A stretch of DNA of 64,000 nt from an uncultured Sphingomonas sp. (lineage in GTDB: Bacteria > Pseudomonadota > Alphaproteobacteria > Sphingomonadales > Sphingomonadaceae), in the NCBI RefSeq assembly GCF_937871615.1, contig NZ_CALMPA010000021.1:1-64000 (forward strand), in the 5' to 3' direction. Below the pieces are notes generated by a model, which saw nothing but the letters and a program-made list of their open reading frames with translations, did no database searches and was not told where the DNA came from. The position numbers and the translations under genes were made by a program. The stretch's first letter is position 1. Every line of letters begins with the position of its first letter. Positions 8,238 to 15,991 of the stretch are shown piece after piece.

Positions 8238-9125
8238 ATGCGGTTACCCGATCTTGAAGGCTGGGCGACCTTCGCCACCGTCGTCGATCACGGCTCGTTC
8301 AGCGCGGCGGCGATCGCGATCGGCGTATCCAAGGCGACCGTCTCCAAGACGGTCGCGCGGCTGGAGGCGTCGCTCGGCCAATCCTTGTTCCACCGCACCT
8401 CGCGCCGCCTGACGCTGACCGAGGCGGGCAAGCCGCTCGCCGAACGTGCGCGGCGGATGCTGGCGGAGGCGGTGGCGGCAGAGGAAGCCGCGCACGACGC
8501 CGCCGCCGCTCCCGCCGGGCGCGTGCGGCTCGCCGCGCCGATGACTTTCGGAGTCAGCAATGTCGCGCCGCTGATCGCGGAATTTCTTGGCCTGCATCCG
8601 GGGATAGAGATCGAACTCGCGCTATCCGACGCGCGTGTCGATATCGTCGCGGAGGGCTTCGATATCGCGCTGCGCATCGCGGACCTGCCGGACAGTTCGC
8701 TCCGCGCGCGGCGGCTGTGCGCGATCGCCAGCCATATCGTCGCCGCGCCCGCCTATCTGGCGCGCCACGGCACGCCGCACCATCCGGGCGAACTCGGCGA
8801 GCACCGGCTGCTCGGCTATACCAACGTCACCGGCCCTTGGCGCTTTCGCGGGCCAGGCGGCGCGGAGGTGGTGGTGCGCGCGGAAGGGCCGCTCGCCGCC
8901 AATAGCGGCGACGCACTGATGCCGGCATTGCTCGCCGGGCTGGGCATCGCGCGGCTGCCGGATTTCATCCTCGGCGATGCGCTGGCCAGCGGGCAGGTGA
9001 TCGAGATCCTGCCCGATTGGCGCCCGGCCCCGGTCGGCCTGCACCTGCTCACCCCGCCCAGTCCGTTGCGCCCCGCGCGGGTGGAGGCGCTGATCGCCTT
9101 CCTTTCCGAACGGCTGCGCGATTGA
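8238..9125 (+). CDS. LysR-family transcriptional regulator
   Basis: A 295-residue LysR protein: N-terminal winged helix-turn-helix (GSFSAAAIAIGVSKATVSKTVARLE, about residues 20-44; the helix contains SKATVSKTVARLE) and a C-terminal periplasmic-binding-protein-like effector domain. It belongs to the AaeR/CrgA-like group by layout. The gene is divergent from pirin and likely controls the pirin-wrbA-dioxygenase operon, probably in response to an aromatic or quinone signal. I start at the ATG at 8238, six bases after GGAG; two in-frame ATGs upstream fall within the palindromic operator. Confidence 0.88.
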   Translation: MRLPDLEGWATFATVVDHGSFSAAAIAIGVSKATVSKTVARLEASLGQSLFHRTSRRLTLTEAGKPLAERARRMLAEAVAAEEAAHDAAAAPAGRVRLAAPMTFGVSNVAPLIAEFLGLHPGIEIELALSDARVDIVAEGFDIALRIADLPDSSLRARRLCAIASHIVAAPAYLARHGTPHHPGELGEHRLLGYTNVTGPWRFRGPGGAEVVVRAEGPLAANSGDALMPALLAGLGIARLPDFILGDALASGQVIEILPDWRPAPVGLHLLTPPSPLRPARVEALIAFLSERLRD

Positions 9126-9378
9126 GGTGCGCGCGCGATGGCGGGTTGATCTGTCATTTTCCCGGAGTATGAGCGCCGCCATTGAGCCAATCCCGACTCG
9201 CCACAAGGACGCCTGAACCCAATGCCCCGATCTAGCCCGTTGTCGGGCGACGGAGACAGTAGAAGCCGCGCTTCGCTGCCCCCGATCGCTCCCGGCCCGG
9301 TGGCGGTTCGCAACGGTCGGCACGACGCCTGACCGCGCGCTCCTCCTCGGGCTCATCACGAACCCGATGGAAGTCGCA

Positions 9379-10701
9379 ATGACCAGAATTTCAATTTTCA
9401 CGGCAGCCGCCGGCTGCCTTGCCGCGCTCGTGCCTCCCGCCGCCGCGCAGACCACCGACCAGCCGACGCAGGATTGGGCGGTCCACGGGCAGGCCAGCTT
9501 CGTCGTGCAGGGCGTGGGCGGATTCGCCGCGCCCTATTCCGGGGCGAACAGCCTGGCGCCGCATCAGGTGCGCGAAACCGGCGATGTCACCGCCTTCATT
9601 GGCGCGCGTCCGTGGGCGGGCGCCGAAATCTGGGCCAATCCGGAAATGGATCAGGGCTTCGGCCTGTCGGACACGCTCGGCATCGCGGGTTTCCCCAGCG
9701 CGGAGGCGTATAAGGTGGGGCGGGCCAACCCCTATTTCCGGCTGCAACGCCTGTTCATCCGCCAGACGATCGGGCTGGGCGGCGCGCGTGAGGCCATGGC
9801 GCCCGGCGCGAACCAGCTCGGCGGGATGCGCGACACTGATCGCATCGTCATCACCGCCGGCAAGTTCGGCGTCGACGACGTGTTCGACACCAATGCCTAC
9901 GCCCATGATCCGCGCGGCGATTTTCTCAACTGGTCGGCGGTGAGCGCTGGCACGTTCGATTATGCCGCCGATGCCTGGGGCTATTCCACCGGCGCGGCGG
10001 TGGAACTCTATCGCGGCGCATGGGCCGTGCGGCTCGGCGCGTTCAACCTGTCCAAAGTGCCCAATGGCGAAACGCTGGAGCGCGATTTCAGCCAGTATCA
10101 GATTGATGCCGAGATCGAGCATCGCCACGCGATCGCCGGCCATCCGGGCGCGGTGCGCGTCACATTGTTCCGCAATCACGGGCGGTTCAGCCGCTTCGAC
10201 GAGGCGCTGGCGCTCGCACAGGCGACGGGCGCGGCGATCGACCCGGCGCTGACGCGGCGGCCGATGACGCGGCTCGGCGTGCATTTCAATCTGGAGCAGG
10301 AACTCGCCGGCGATCTCGGCCTGTTCGCGCGCGCCGGCATCGCCGACGGCGCGATCGAGCCTTATGATTTCACCGACATCGACCGCACGGCGCAGATCGG
10401 CGCGGTGCTGCGGGGCGCGCGCTGGCGGCGCCAGAACGATCGCATCGGCCTCGCGCTGATCGCCAACGGCATATCGGCGGAACATCGCCGTTTCCTCGAT
10501 GCCGGGGGGATAGGCGTGCTGGTCGGCGACGGGCGATTGCCGCACGCGGGCGCGGAGCGGATCGCCGAATTGTTCTACGCCGCGCGCCTCACCCCCGCGC
10601 TGGAGGCGACGATCGACGCGCAGCATATCGCCAACCCCGGCTATAATCGCGATCGCGGGCCGGTGAACGTCCTCGCGCTCAGGCTCCACGCCGCGTTCTG
10701 A
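9379..10701 (+). CDS. OprB-like carbohydrate porin
   Basis: A 440-residue outer-membrane protein with a signal peptide ending near PAAAQ and a sequence of alternating amphipathic strands ending in a terminal Phe (LALRLHAAF), typical of beta barrels. Features of the OprB group include the segment around GKFGVDDVFDTNAYAHDPR and FNLEQEL. It should allow passive diffusion of sugars or other small solutes. The ATG at 9379 has GGAAG five bases upstream. The 253 bases before it hold no convincing gene; they presumably contain its promoter. Confidence 0.8.
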   Translation: MTRISIFTAAAGCLAALVPPAAAQTTDQPTQDWAVHGQASFVVQGVGGFAAPYSGANSLAPHQVRETGDVTAFIGARPWAGAEIWANPEMDQGFGLSDTLGIAGFPSAEAYKVGRANPYFRLQRLFIRQTIGLGGAREAMAPGANQLGGMRDTDRIVITAGKFGVDDVFDTNAYAHDPRGDFLNWSAVSAGTFDYAADAWGYSTGAAVELYRGAWAVRLGAFNLSKVPNGETLERDFSQYQIDAEIEHRHAIAGHPGAVRVTLFRNHGRFSRFDEALALAQATGAAIDPALTRRPMTRLGVHFNLEQELAGDLGLFARAGIADGAIEPYDFTDIDRTAQIGAVLRGARWRRQNDRIGLALIANGISAEHRRFLDAGGIGVLVGDGRLPHAGAERIAELFYAARLTPALEATIDAQHIANPGYNRDRGPVNVLALRLHAAF

Positions 10702-10739
10702 CTTGCCAGCGGCGCGGACTTCGGCCCTTAACTGCCGCC

Positions 10740-11435
10740 ATGCGCGAAGATCCCCTGCTCGACCATGAGGAGCCGGTGCCCCCCGGCGTCGCCCACCCCA
10801 GCCCGCTGATGCTGGGCGGCGGGCTGATCGCGCTCGCCATCATCGCCGCGCTGGCGGCGGGCGCGCTGGTCACGCGCCATCCGTTCGGCTTCGATCGGGC
10901 GATCATCCTCGCGCTGCATGAGGCCGGGCCGATGTGGCTGCGCCATGCGGTGATCGACGTGACCGCGCTGGGCGGCGTAACCGTGCTGGCGTTCGTGGTC
11001 GCCGCGACCACCGGGCTGCTGCTCGTCCGCCGCCTGTGGCTCACCGCGGCGCTGGTCGTGGCGGCGACGACGATCGGCTCGCTGGTGGTGGACGTGCTCA
11101 AGACGATCTTCAGCCGCCCCCGCCCCGAGATCGTCGACCACATCGTCGCGGCGAATGGCTACAGCTTCCCGAGCGGCCATGCCGCGAACAGCGCGATCGT
11201 CTATCTCACCATCGCGGCATTGGTATCGCAAGTGACGCGCGGTCACGCGACACGGCTCTATATCGCGCTGATCGCGGGCACGCTGGTTGCTGCGATCGGG
11301 CTGAGCCGTGTATATCTCGGCGTCCACTGGCCGTCCGACGTGCTCGCGGGGTGGAGCTTCGGGACGTTATGGGCGCTCGGCTGCTGGTCGATCGGGGCCA
11401 AAGCGCGGATGCGTCTAATCCACCAGCGCGAGTAG
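10740..11435 (+). CDS. PAP2-family membrane phosphatase
   Basis: A 231-residue integral membrane protein with about five or six hydrophobic segments. The three phosphatase signature motifs are present: KTIFSRPRP, PSGHAANS and SRVYLGVHWPSDV, the last two with the catalytic His residues. It likely dephosphorylates lipid phosphates such as undecaprenyl pyrophosphate or phosphatidate at the inner membrane. Its 3' end overlaps the convergent CitE-like gene by 21 bases. Confidence 0.92.
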   Translation: MREDPLLDHEEPVPPGVAHPSPLMLGGGLIALAIIAALAAGALVTRHPFGFDRAIILALHEAGPMWLRHAVIDVTALGGVTVLAFVVAATTGLLLVRRLWLTAALVVAATTIGSLVVDVLKTIFSRPRPEIVDHIVAANGYSFPSGHAANSAIVYLTIAALVSQVTRGHATRLYIALIAGTLVAAIGLSRVYLGVHWPSDVLAGWSFGTLWALGCWSIGAKARMRLIHQRE

Positions 11436-12242
11436 CCGCCGCGCCGCCTTCAGATGCGGCGCGTCGATCATCCTGCCGTCGATCTGGAGCACCCCTACCC
11501 CCGGATTGGCCGCGAACGCCGCCACCACCGCACGGGCGTGGACTATCTCATCGGGCGAGGGGGTGAAGGCTGCGTTGATGACCGCGATCTGGCTCGGGTG
11601 GATCGCCATCATGCCGGTGAAGCCATCGCGCCGCCCACGCGCGGCATAAGCGGCAAGCCCGTCGAGATCGCGGAAATCGGGATAGACCGTCTCGATCGCC
11701 GGCACCCCCGCTGCGTGCGCACCGAACAGGGTGAGCGCGCGCACCACCTTATAGGGATCGGTATAGCCGCCATCCGCCTCGCGCGCGGTCGCCGCGCCGA
11801 TCGCCGCGGGCAGATCCTCCGCCCCCCATGTCAGCCCGGCGAGCCGTGCACCGCCATAAGTGCCGAGCGCGAACACCGCGCGCGGCGTTTCGCTCGCGAT
11901 CGGCAGCACGACATAATCGCCCGCCAGCCGCGCGCACAGATCATCGACCGACGCGCCGCCTTCGGCCTTGGGCAAGGTGATCCCCGCGACCGGCAGCCCC
12001 GCCAGCGCCGCGAGATCATCCGCCACCAGCGCCGAATCGAGCGGGTTGATCCGCACGAACAGCGCCGGCCCGTCGGCCACCCGCGCGACGAATTCCCGCA
12101 CGGCCTGCCGCGCACGCTCCTTGCTGGCGAGCGCCACCGAATCCTCCAGATCGAGGATCAGCGCATCGGCCCCCAGCCCCAGTGCCTTTTCCATCCGCTC
12201 GGGCCGGTCGCCGGGGACGAACAGCAGCGACCGCAGCCTCAT
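11415..12242 (-). CDS. CitE-like CoA ester lyase (HpcH/HpaI aldolase family)
   Basis: A 275-residue TIM-barrel protein with the CitE signatures LFVPGDRPERM at the start, LILDLEDSV (metal-coordinating acidic residues) and GMMAIHPSQI near the end. Related enzymes cleave citryl-CoA, malyl-CoA, beta-methylmalyl-CoA or citramalyl-CoA; no citrate lyase alpha/gamma subunits are nearby, so it is probably a free-standing CoA-ester lyase or thioesterase. Its ATG overlaps the galE stop in an ATGA, so the two are translationally coupled, though the metabolic link is not obvious. Confidence 0.85.
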   Translation of the reverse strand: MRLRSLLFVPGDRPERMEKALGLGADALILDLEDSVALASKERARQAVREFVARVADGPALFVRINPLDSALVADDLAALAGLPVAGITLPKAEGGASVDDLCARLAGDYVVLPIASETPRAVFALGTYGGARLAGLTWGAEDLPAAIGAATAREADGGYTDPYKVVRALTLFGAHAAGVPAIETVYPDFRDLDGLAAYAARGRRDGFTGMMAIHPSQIAVINAAFTPSPDEIVHARAVVAAFAANPGVGVLQIDGRMIDAPHLKAARRLLALVD

Positions 12243-13237
12243 TCGCCCATTCCCGCGAGCTTGCGTTCCCACGCCAGCGCGTCGCGCACGATCCCGTCGA
12301 GGTCGTCGCGCTTCGGCCGCCACGGCAACGCCTTGAGGATCGCACGGTTATCCGCGACCAGTTCCGCCGGATCGCCCGCGCGACGCCCCTCGAATCGGCG
12401 CTCGATTTTCATGTTGGTCACGCGATCGACCGCGTCGAGCACCTCCATCACGGAGAAGCCGCGCCCATAGCCGCAGTTGAGCGTGTGGCTGTCCGCCGGT
12501 CGCGCGATCAGCAGCCCCAGCGCCGCGACATGCGCGTCGGCGAGATCGGAGACGTGGATGTAATCGCGCACCCCCGTGCCGTCGCGGGTGGGGAAATCGG
12601 TGCCGAACACGCCGACATGCGCGCGCTTGCCCGTCGCCGCCTCCACCGCGATCTTGATGAGGTGAGTCGCGCCGATCGTCGATTGCCCGCTGCGCGCCTG
12701 CGGATCGGCGCCGGCGACGTTGAAATAGCGTAGCACGCAATAATTGATCGGATGCGCCGTCGCCACGTCGCGCAGCATCGCCTCGGTCATCAGCTTCGAC
12801 ATGCCATAGGGATTGATCGGCACGGTCGGATCGCCTTCCGCCACCGGCACCTTGTCCGGCGTGCCATAAGTCGCGGCGGTGGAGGAGAAGATGAAATGCG
12901 GCACGCCCGCCACCACCGCGCTCTCGATCAGGCTGCGCGAGGCAGCGGTGTTGTTGCGATAATATTTGAGCGGATCGCTCACCGATTCGGGCACCACTAC
13001 CGATCCGGCGAAATGCAGGATCGCGCGCACGCGATGTTCGCTGAGCACATCACGGACGCGATCGTCCTCCACCGCCATCTCGATCAGCGTCGCACGGGGG
13101 TCAACCGCCCAGGCGAAGCCGGTGACGAGATTGTCGAGCACCACCACATCATATCCGGCGTCGAGCAGCGCCAGCACCGCATGGCTGCCGATATAGCCGG
13201 CGCCGCCTGTCACCATCACCTTGCCGTCGAATGTCAT
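12239..13237 (-). CDS. galE: UDP-glucose 4-epimerase
   Basis: A 332-residue extended short-chain dehydrogenase. The NAD-binding motif GGAGYIGSH is at residues 11-19, and the catalytic S-x24-Y-x3-K is in FSSTAATYG and PYGMSK. NxAGADP and the C-terminal RRAGDPAELVAD segment are typical of GalE. It interconverts UDP-glucose and UDP-galactose for polysaccharide synthesis in the cytoplasm. AAAGGAG precedes the ATG. It is divergent from msrA and coupled to the CitE-like gene. Confidence 0.95.
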   Translation of the reverse strand: MTFDGKVMVTGGAGYIGSHAVLALLDAGYDVVVLDNLVTGFAWAVDPRATLIEMAVEDDRVRDVLSEHRVRAILHFAGSVVVPESVSDPLKYYRNNTAASRSLIESAVVAGVPHFIFSSTAATYGTPDKVPVAEGDPTVPINPYGMSKLMTEAMLRDVATAHPINYCVLRYFNVAGADPQARSGQSTIGATHLIKIAVEAATGKRAHVGVFGTDFPTRDGTGVRDYIHVSDLADAHVAALGLLIARPADSHTLNCGYGRGFSVMEVLDAVDRVTNMKIERRFEGRRAGDPAELVADNRAILKALPWRPKRDDLDGIVRDALAWERKLAGMGE

Positions 13238-13300
13238 CCGCCACTCCTTTGCGTGGGCGTTAGCGGCTTACTACATTGGCCGCAAAGGAGACCTCATCCC

Positions 13301-13849
13301 ATGATCGAATATGCGACGCTCGCCGGTGGCTGCTTCTGGTGCACGGAAGCGGTGTTCAACGACGTGATCGGGGTGGAATCGGTCGAGAGCGGCTATATCG
13401 GCGGCACCGCGCCCAACCCCACATACAAGCAAGTGTGCGGCGGAGACACCGGCCATGCCGAGGCGATCCGCGTCGGCTTCGATTCCGCACAGGTGAGTTA
13501 TGCCGACCTGCTCGACATCTTCTTCGCGACGCACGATCCGACGCAGTTCAACCGGCAGGGCAATGACATCGGCACGCAATATCGCTCCGCGATCTTCCCC
13601 ATGAGCAACATGCAGGAGGAGCAGGCCAACGCGGCGATCGCGCGGACGCAGGCCAATCACGACAAGCCGATCGTCACCACCATCGAATATGCCGACGAAT
13701 GGTGGCCGGCGGAGGATTATCACCAGAGCTATTGGGAAGGGGAAGGCCAGCGCAATCCCTATTGCATCGCCTCGATCCCGCCCAAGCTGCAAAAGCTGCG
13801 CAAGAGCTTCGCGGCGCGCGCGAAAGCGGCAGCAGTCAGCGAGGAGTAA
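13301..13849 (+). CDS. msrA: Peptide methionine-(S)-sulfoxide reductase MsrA
   Basis: A 182-residue protein with the MsrA catalytic motif GGCFWCTEA (nucleophile C11) and the conserved GYIGG, DPTQFNRQGNDIGTQYRS and EDYHQ segments. It reduces methionine-S-oxide in proteins using thioredoxin. AAAGGAG lies 10 bases upstream of the ATG. The next gene starts 6 bases after the stop, suggesting a two-gene operon. Confidence 0.97.
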   Translation: MIEYATLAGGCFWCTEAVFNDVIGVESVESGYIGGTAPNPTYKQVCGGDTGHAEAIRVGFDSAQVSYADLLDIFFATHDPTQFNRQGNDIGTQYRSAIFPMSNMQEEQANAAIARTQANHDKPIVTTIEYADEWWPAEDYHQSYWEGEGQRNPYCIASIPPKLQKLRKSFAARAKAAAVSEE

Positions 13850-13855
13850 CAGAGG

Positions 13856-14329
13856 ATGACGATGCGCAACCTGCTCGGCGCCCTGACATTGGGCATGTCG
13901 GGCTTTGCCCCGGCAGCGGCGGCGGCGCCCCATTATCCGCAGATCGCGGCGATCGACGCGCAGCCGACCGCTGCCGAGGCGGCGATCGTCCGCAGCGTGC
14001 TCGGGCGGTCGTTCGGGAAGGAGTGGAGCGATTACGAGAGATCCGGTCACCGGGTGGGCTTCACGATCGGCCATGGCGATCTGAACGGCGACGGTCGCCC
14101 CGATCTGCTCGTTCTGTTCAACGATCCCGGCTTCGGCTATTGCGGCGCGGCGGCGTGCGCGGGCTATGCCATATTGGCGACACCGCAGGGCTATGCGGCC
14201 AAGCCGATCGACCTGGCATATTTTGTCGAGCGGGTGGTGATCCTCCCCACGGTCCATGGCGGGATGCACGATCTTCGCTATGACGACGCGCACGTCGTCT
14301 TCAAGTGGAACGGCAAGGGATATCAGTGA
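13856..14329 (+). CDS. Exported protein of unknown function with a DxNxDG calcium-type loop
   Basis: A 157-residue protein with a signal peptide (about residues 1-24, ending AAAAA) and one loop, DLNGDGRPDLLVLF, matching the D-x-N/D-x-D-G-x-x-D calcium-binding pattern seen in EF-hand and FG-GAP repeats. A Cys pair follows in YCGAAACAGY. I do not recognise a family. It follows msrA after 6 bases with GAGGAG upstream, so it may be made together with the oxidative repair enzyme. Confidence 0.6.
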   Translation: MTMRNLLGALTLGMSGFAPAAAAAPHYPQIAAIDAQPTAAEAAIVRSVLGRSFGKEWSDYERSGHRVGFTIGHGDLNGDGRPDLLVLFNDPGFGYCGAAACAGYAILATPQGYAAKPIDLAYFVERVVILPTVHGGMHDLRYDDAHVVFKWNGKGYQ

Positions 14330-14345
14330 GCCGTCCTCGTGGCGC

Positions 14346-14891
14346 TCAATCGCGGGATTTCGTCAGTTCCTTGCGCATCCTGACGAGCGGCACGGGCACC
14401 CCGTCAACATCGTCGGTGACCGTCTCGACCGGGCGATAGCCGCAGGCGGCATAGAGCGGCTGTCCGCTCATCGTGCCCATCAGCTCGATCGCGCCGAACC
14501 CGGCTTCCGCCGCGACCCGCTCGCAATGATCGAGGATCAGCCGCCCGACGCCGCGCCGCGCGAAATCGGGATGGGTGTACATCGCGCGCACCCGCGCCGC
14601 ATCGCGCGCCGGATCGAGCAATTCGGGCCGGCGCAGCGACACGCTGTGATCGCCGCCATATAGCGTCGCGCGGTTGCTCCATCCGCCGCATCCGGCCAGC
14701 ACGCCATCTTCCTCGACCATGAAATAGGTGCGATCGGCGATCAATTGCGTGTCCAGCCCCATCACCGCGCGGCTCGCGACGATCTGCTCGGGCGAGAGGA
14801 AGCCCTGTTGCAACGTGTCGATCGCCAGCGCCATCACGGCGCGCAGCGCGGGCAGATCGGCTTCGGTCGCGGTGCGGATCGTGAAGGTCAT
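14346..14891 (-). CDS. GNAT-family N-acetyltransferase
   Basis: A 181-residue GNAT fold: the acetyl-CoA pyrophosphate loop is RRGVGRLILDHCE (R-x-x-G-x-G), followed by FGAIELMGTMSGQPLYAACGYRP, the usual beta-5/alpha-4 region with the conserved Tyr. The acceptor substrate is unknown. GAGGAG stands 5 bases upstream of the ATG. Confidence 0.88.
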   Translation of the reverse strand: MTFTIRTATEADLPALRAVMALAIDTLQQGFLSPEQIVASRAVMGLDTQLIADRTYFMVEEDGVLAGCGGWSNRATLYGGDHSVSLRRPELLDPARDAARVRAMYTHPDFARRGVGRLILDHCERVAAEAGFGAIELMGTMSGQPLYAACGYRPVETVTDDVDGVPVPLVRMRKELTKSRD

Positions 14892-14933
14892 GTCGCTCCT
14901 CTAACCTGTCGTGACATAGCATGGATCCCGTCC

Positions 14934-15027
14934 GTCATTCCCGCGAAGGCGGGAATCCATAAGCACAATCGTTCCAGTTCCAGCCGCAAGGCCAGCGCGA
15001 ATGGATTCCCGCCTCCGCGGGAATGAC
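14934..15027. repeat. Inverted-repeat element (MITE/REP-like)
   Basis: Two 27-base arms, 14934-14960 and 15001-15027, are inverted copies matching at 26 of 27 positions; each arm is itself a small palindrome around CATTCCCGCG...GCGGGAATCC. The 40 bases between are AT-richer than the flanks. The arm sequence resembles the dispersed intergenic repeat seen in many alphaproteobacteria. It lies between the GNAT start and the Sua5-type gene stop. Confidence 0.65.
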
Positions 15028-15036
15028 GAAGCATTC

Positions 15037-15954
15037 CTAGCGATGCGCGGCGCGGCGCAGCCGGTCGTTGATCGCCGCGCCGATCCCCGCGTCGGGCACC
15101 GGCGCGACCGCGATTCGGCCCGGCTTGCTGGCGTCGGCGCGGTGCAGCGCATCGAACAGCCGTGCCGCCGCCTCCACGAGATCGCCGGATGCGGACAATG
15201 TGTCGTCGCCCTCGACCGCGCCGAAGCCGATCAGCCATTCCCCGGCCTCTGCTCCAGTCGCATCGAGCCGCAGCGGCTTGGCCGGCGCATAATGCGTGGC
15301 GAGCTGGCCGGGCGCCGTTACCTTTCCCGCCGCTTCAGCCAGCGGCAAGCCCAATTGTTCGGAGGAAATCGGGCCGGGGCGCAGGATGCGGCCCTGCATC
15401 ACGATGGTCGATTCCAGCCCCGCCGGGCACGCCCCATCATCGACGATCAGCGGCACCCGTTCGCCAAGGCTCGCCGCGACATGCTCTGCACGCGTCGGGC
15501 TGATGCTGTTGCTCGCATTGGCGGATGGGGCGGCAAGCGGCTTGCCCGTCGCGGCGAGCAGCGCCCGCATCGCGCGATGCGCCGGCACCCGGAGCGCGAT
15601 CGTATCCAGCCCGGCGGTGACGAGCGCGGCGATCCCCGCATCGGGCCGCGCGGGCAACACCAAAGTCAACGGCCCCGGCCACCAGTTGGCCGCCAGCGCG
15701 CGCGCGACATCATCGAATATCGCGATCCGCTCCGCCGCCGCGAGGTCCGGGACATGAACGATCAGCGGGTTGAAGCTCGGCCGCCCCTTGGCGGCATAGA
15801 TGCGCGCCACCGCGCGCGAATCGGTCGCATCGGCGGCGAGGCCATAGACCGTCTCGGTCGGCACCGCGACGATGCCGCCGCGCGCGATCTCCGCCGCCGC
15901 TTCCGCGATCGCCGCTGTGCCGTAGCGTCTCAGGCCGGGGTGTTGAGCTGTCAT
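15037..15954 (-). CDS. L-threonylcarbamoyladenylate synthase (Sua5-type)
   Basis: A 305-residue protein with an N-terminal YrdC domain (PTETVYGLAADA, KGRPSFNPLIVHV, and PLAAPSANASNSISPT) and a C-terminal Sua5 domain with the linker ending HYAPAKPLRLD. It makes threonylcarbamoyl-AMP from Thr, bicarbonate and ATP for t6A37 tRNA modification. The extra C-terminal domain separates Sua5 from the shorter TsaC of E. coli. It is divergent from the acyl-CoA dehydrogenase gene. Confidence 0.93.
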   Translation of the reverse strand: MTAQHPGLRRYGTAAIAEAAAEIARGGIVAVPTETVYGLAADATDSRAVARIYAAKGRPSFNPLIVHVPDLAAAERIAIFDDVARALAANWWPGPLTLVLPARPDAGIAALVTAGLDTIALRVPAHRAMRALLAATGKPLAAPSANASNSISPTRAEHVAASLGERVPLIVDDGACPAGLESTIVMQGRILRPGPISSEQLGLPLAEAAGKVTAPGQLATHYAPAKPLRLDATGAEAGEWLIGFGAVEGDDTLSASGDLVEAAARLFDALHRADASKPGRIAVAPVPDAGIGAAINDRLRRAAHR

Positions 15955-15991
15955 CCCATGGGGCTATAGCGGCGCGCGCAAGGAGATAGAA

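Noticed and set aside
9222-9332. Small open frame upstream of the OprB-like porin
   Set aside because: 36 codons, no ribosome binding site and no similarity to any known peptide; more likely untranslated promoter region.
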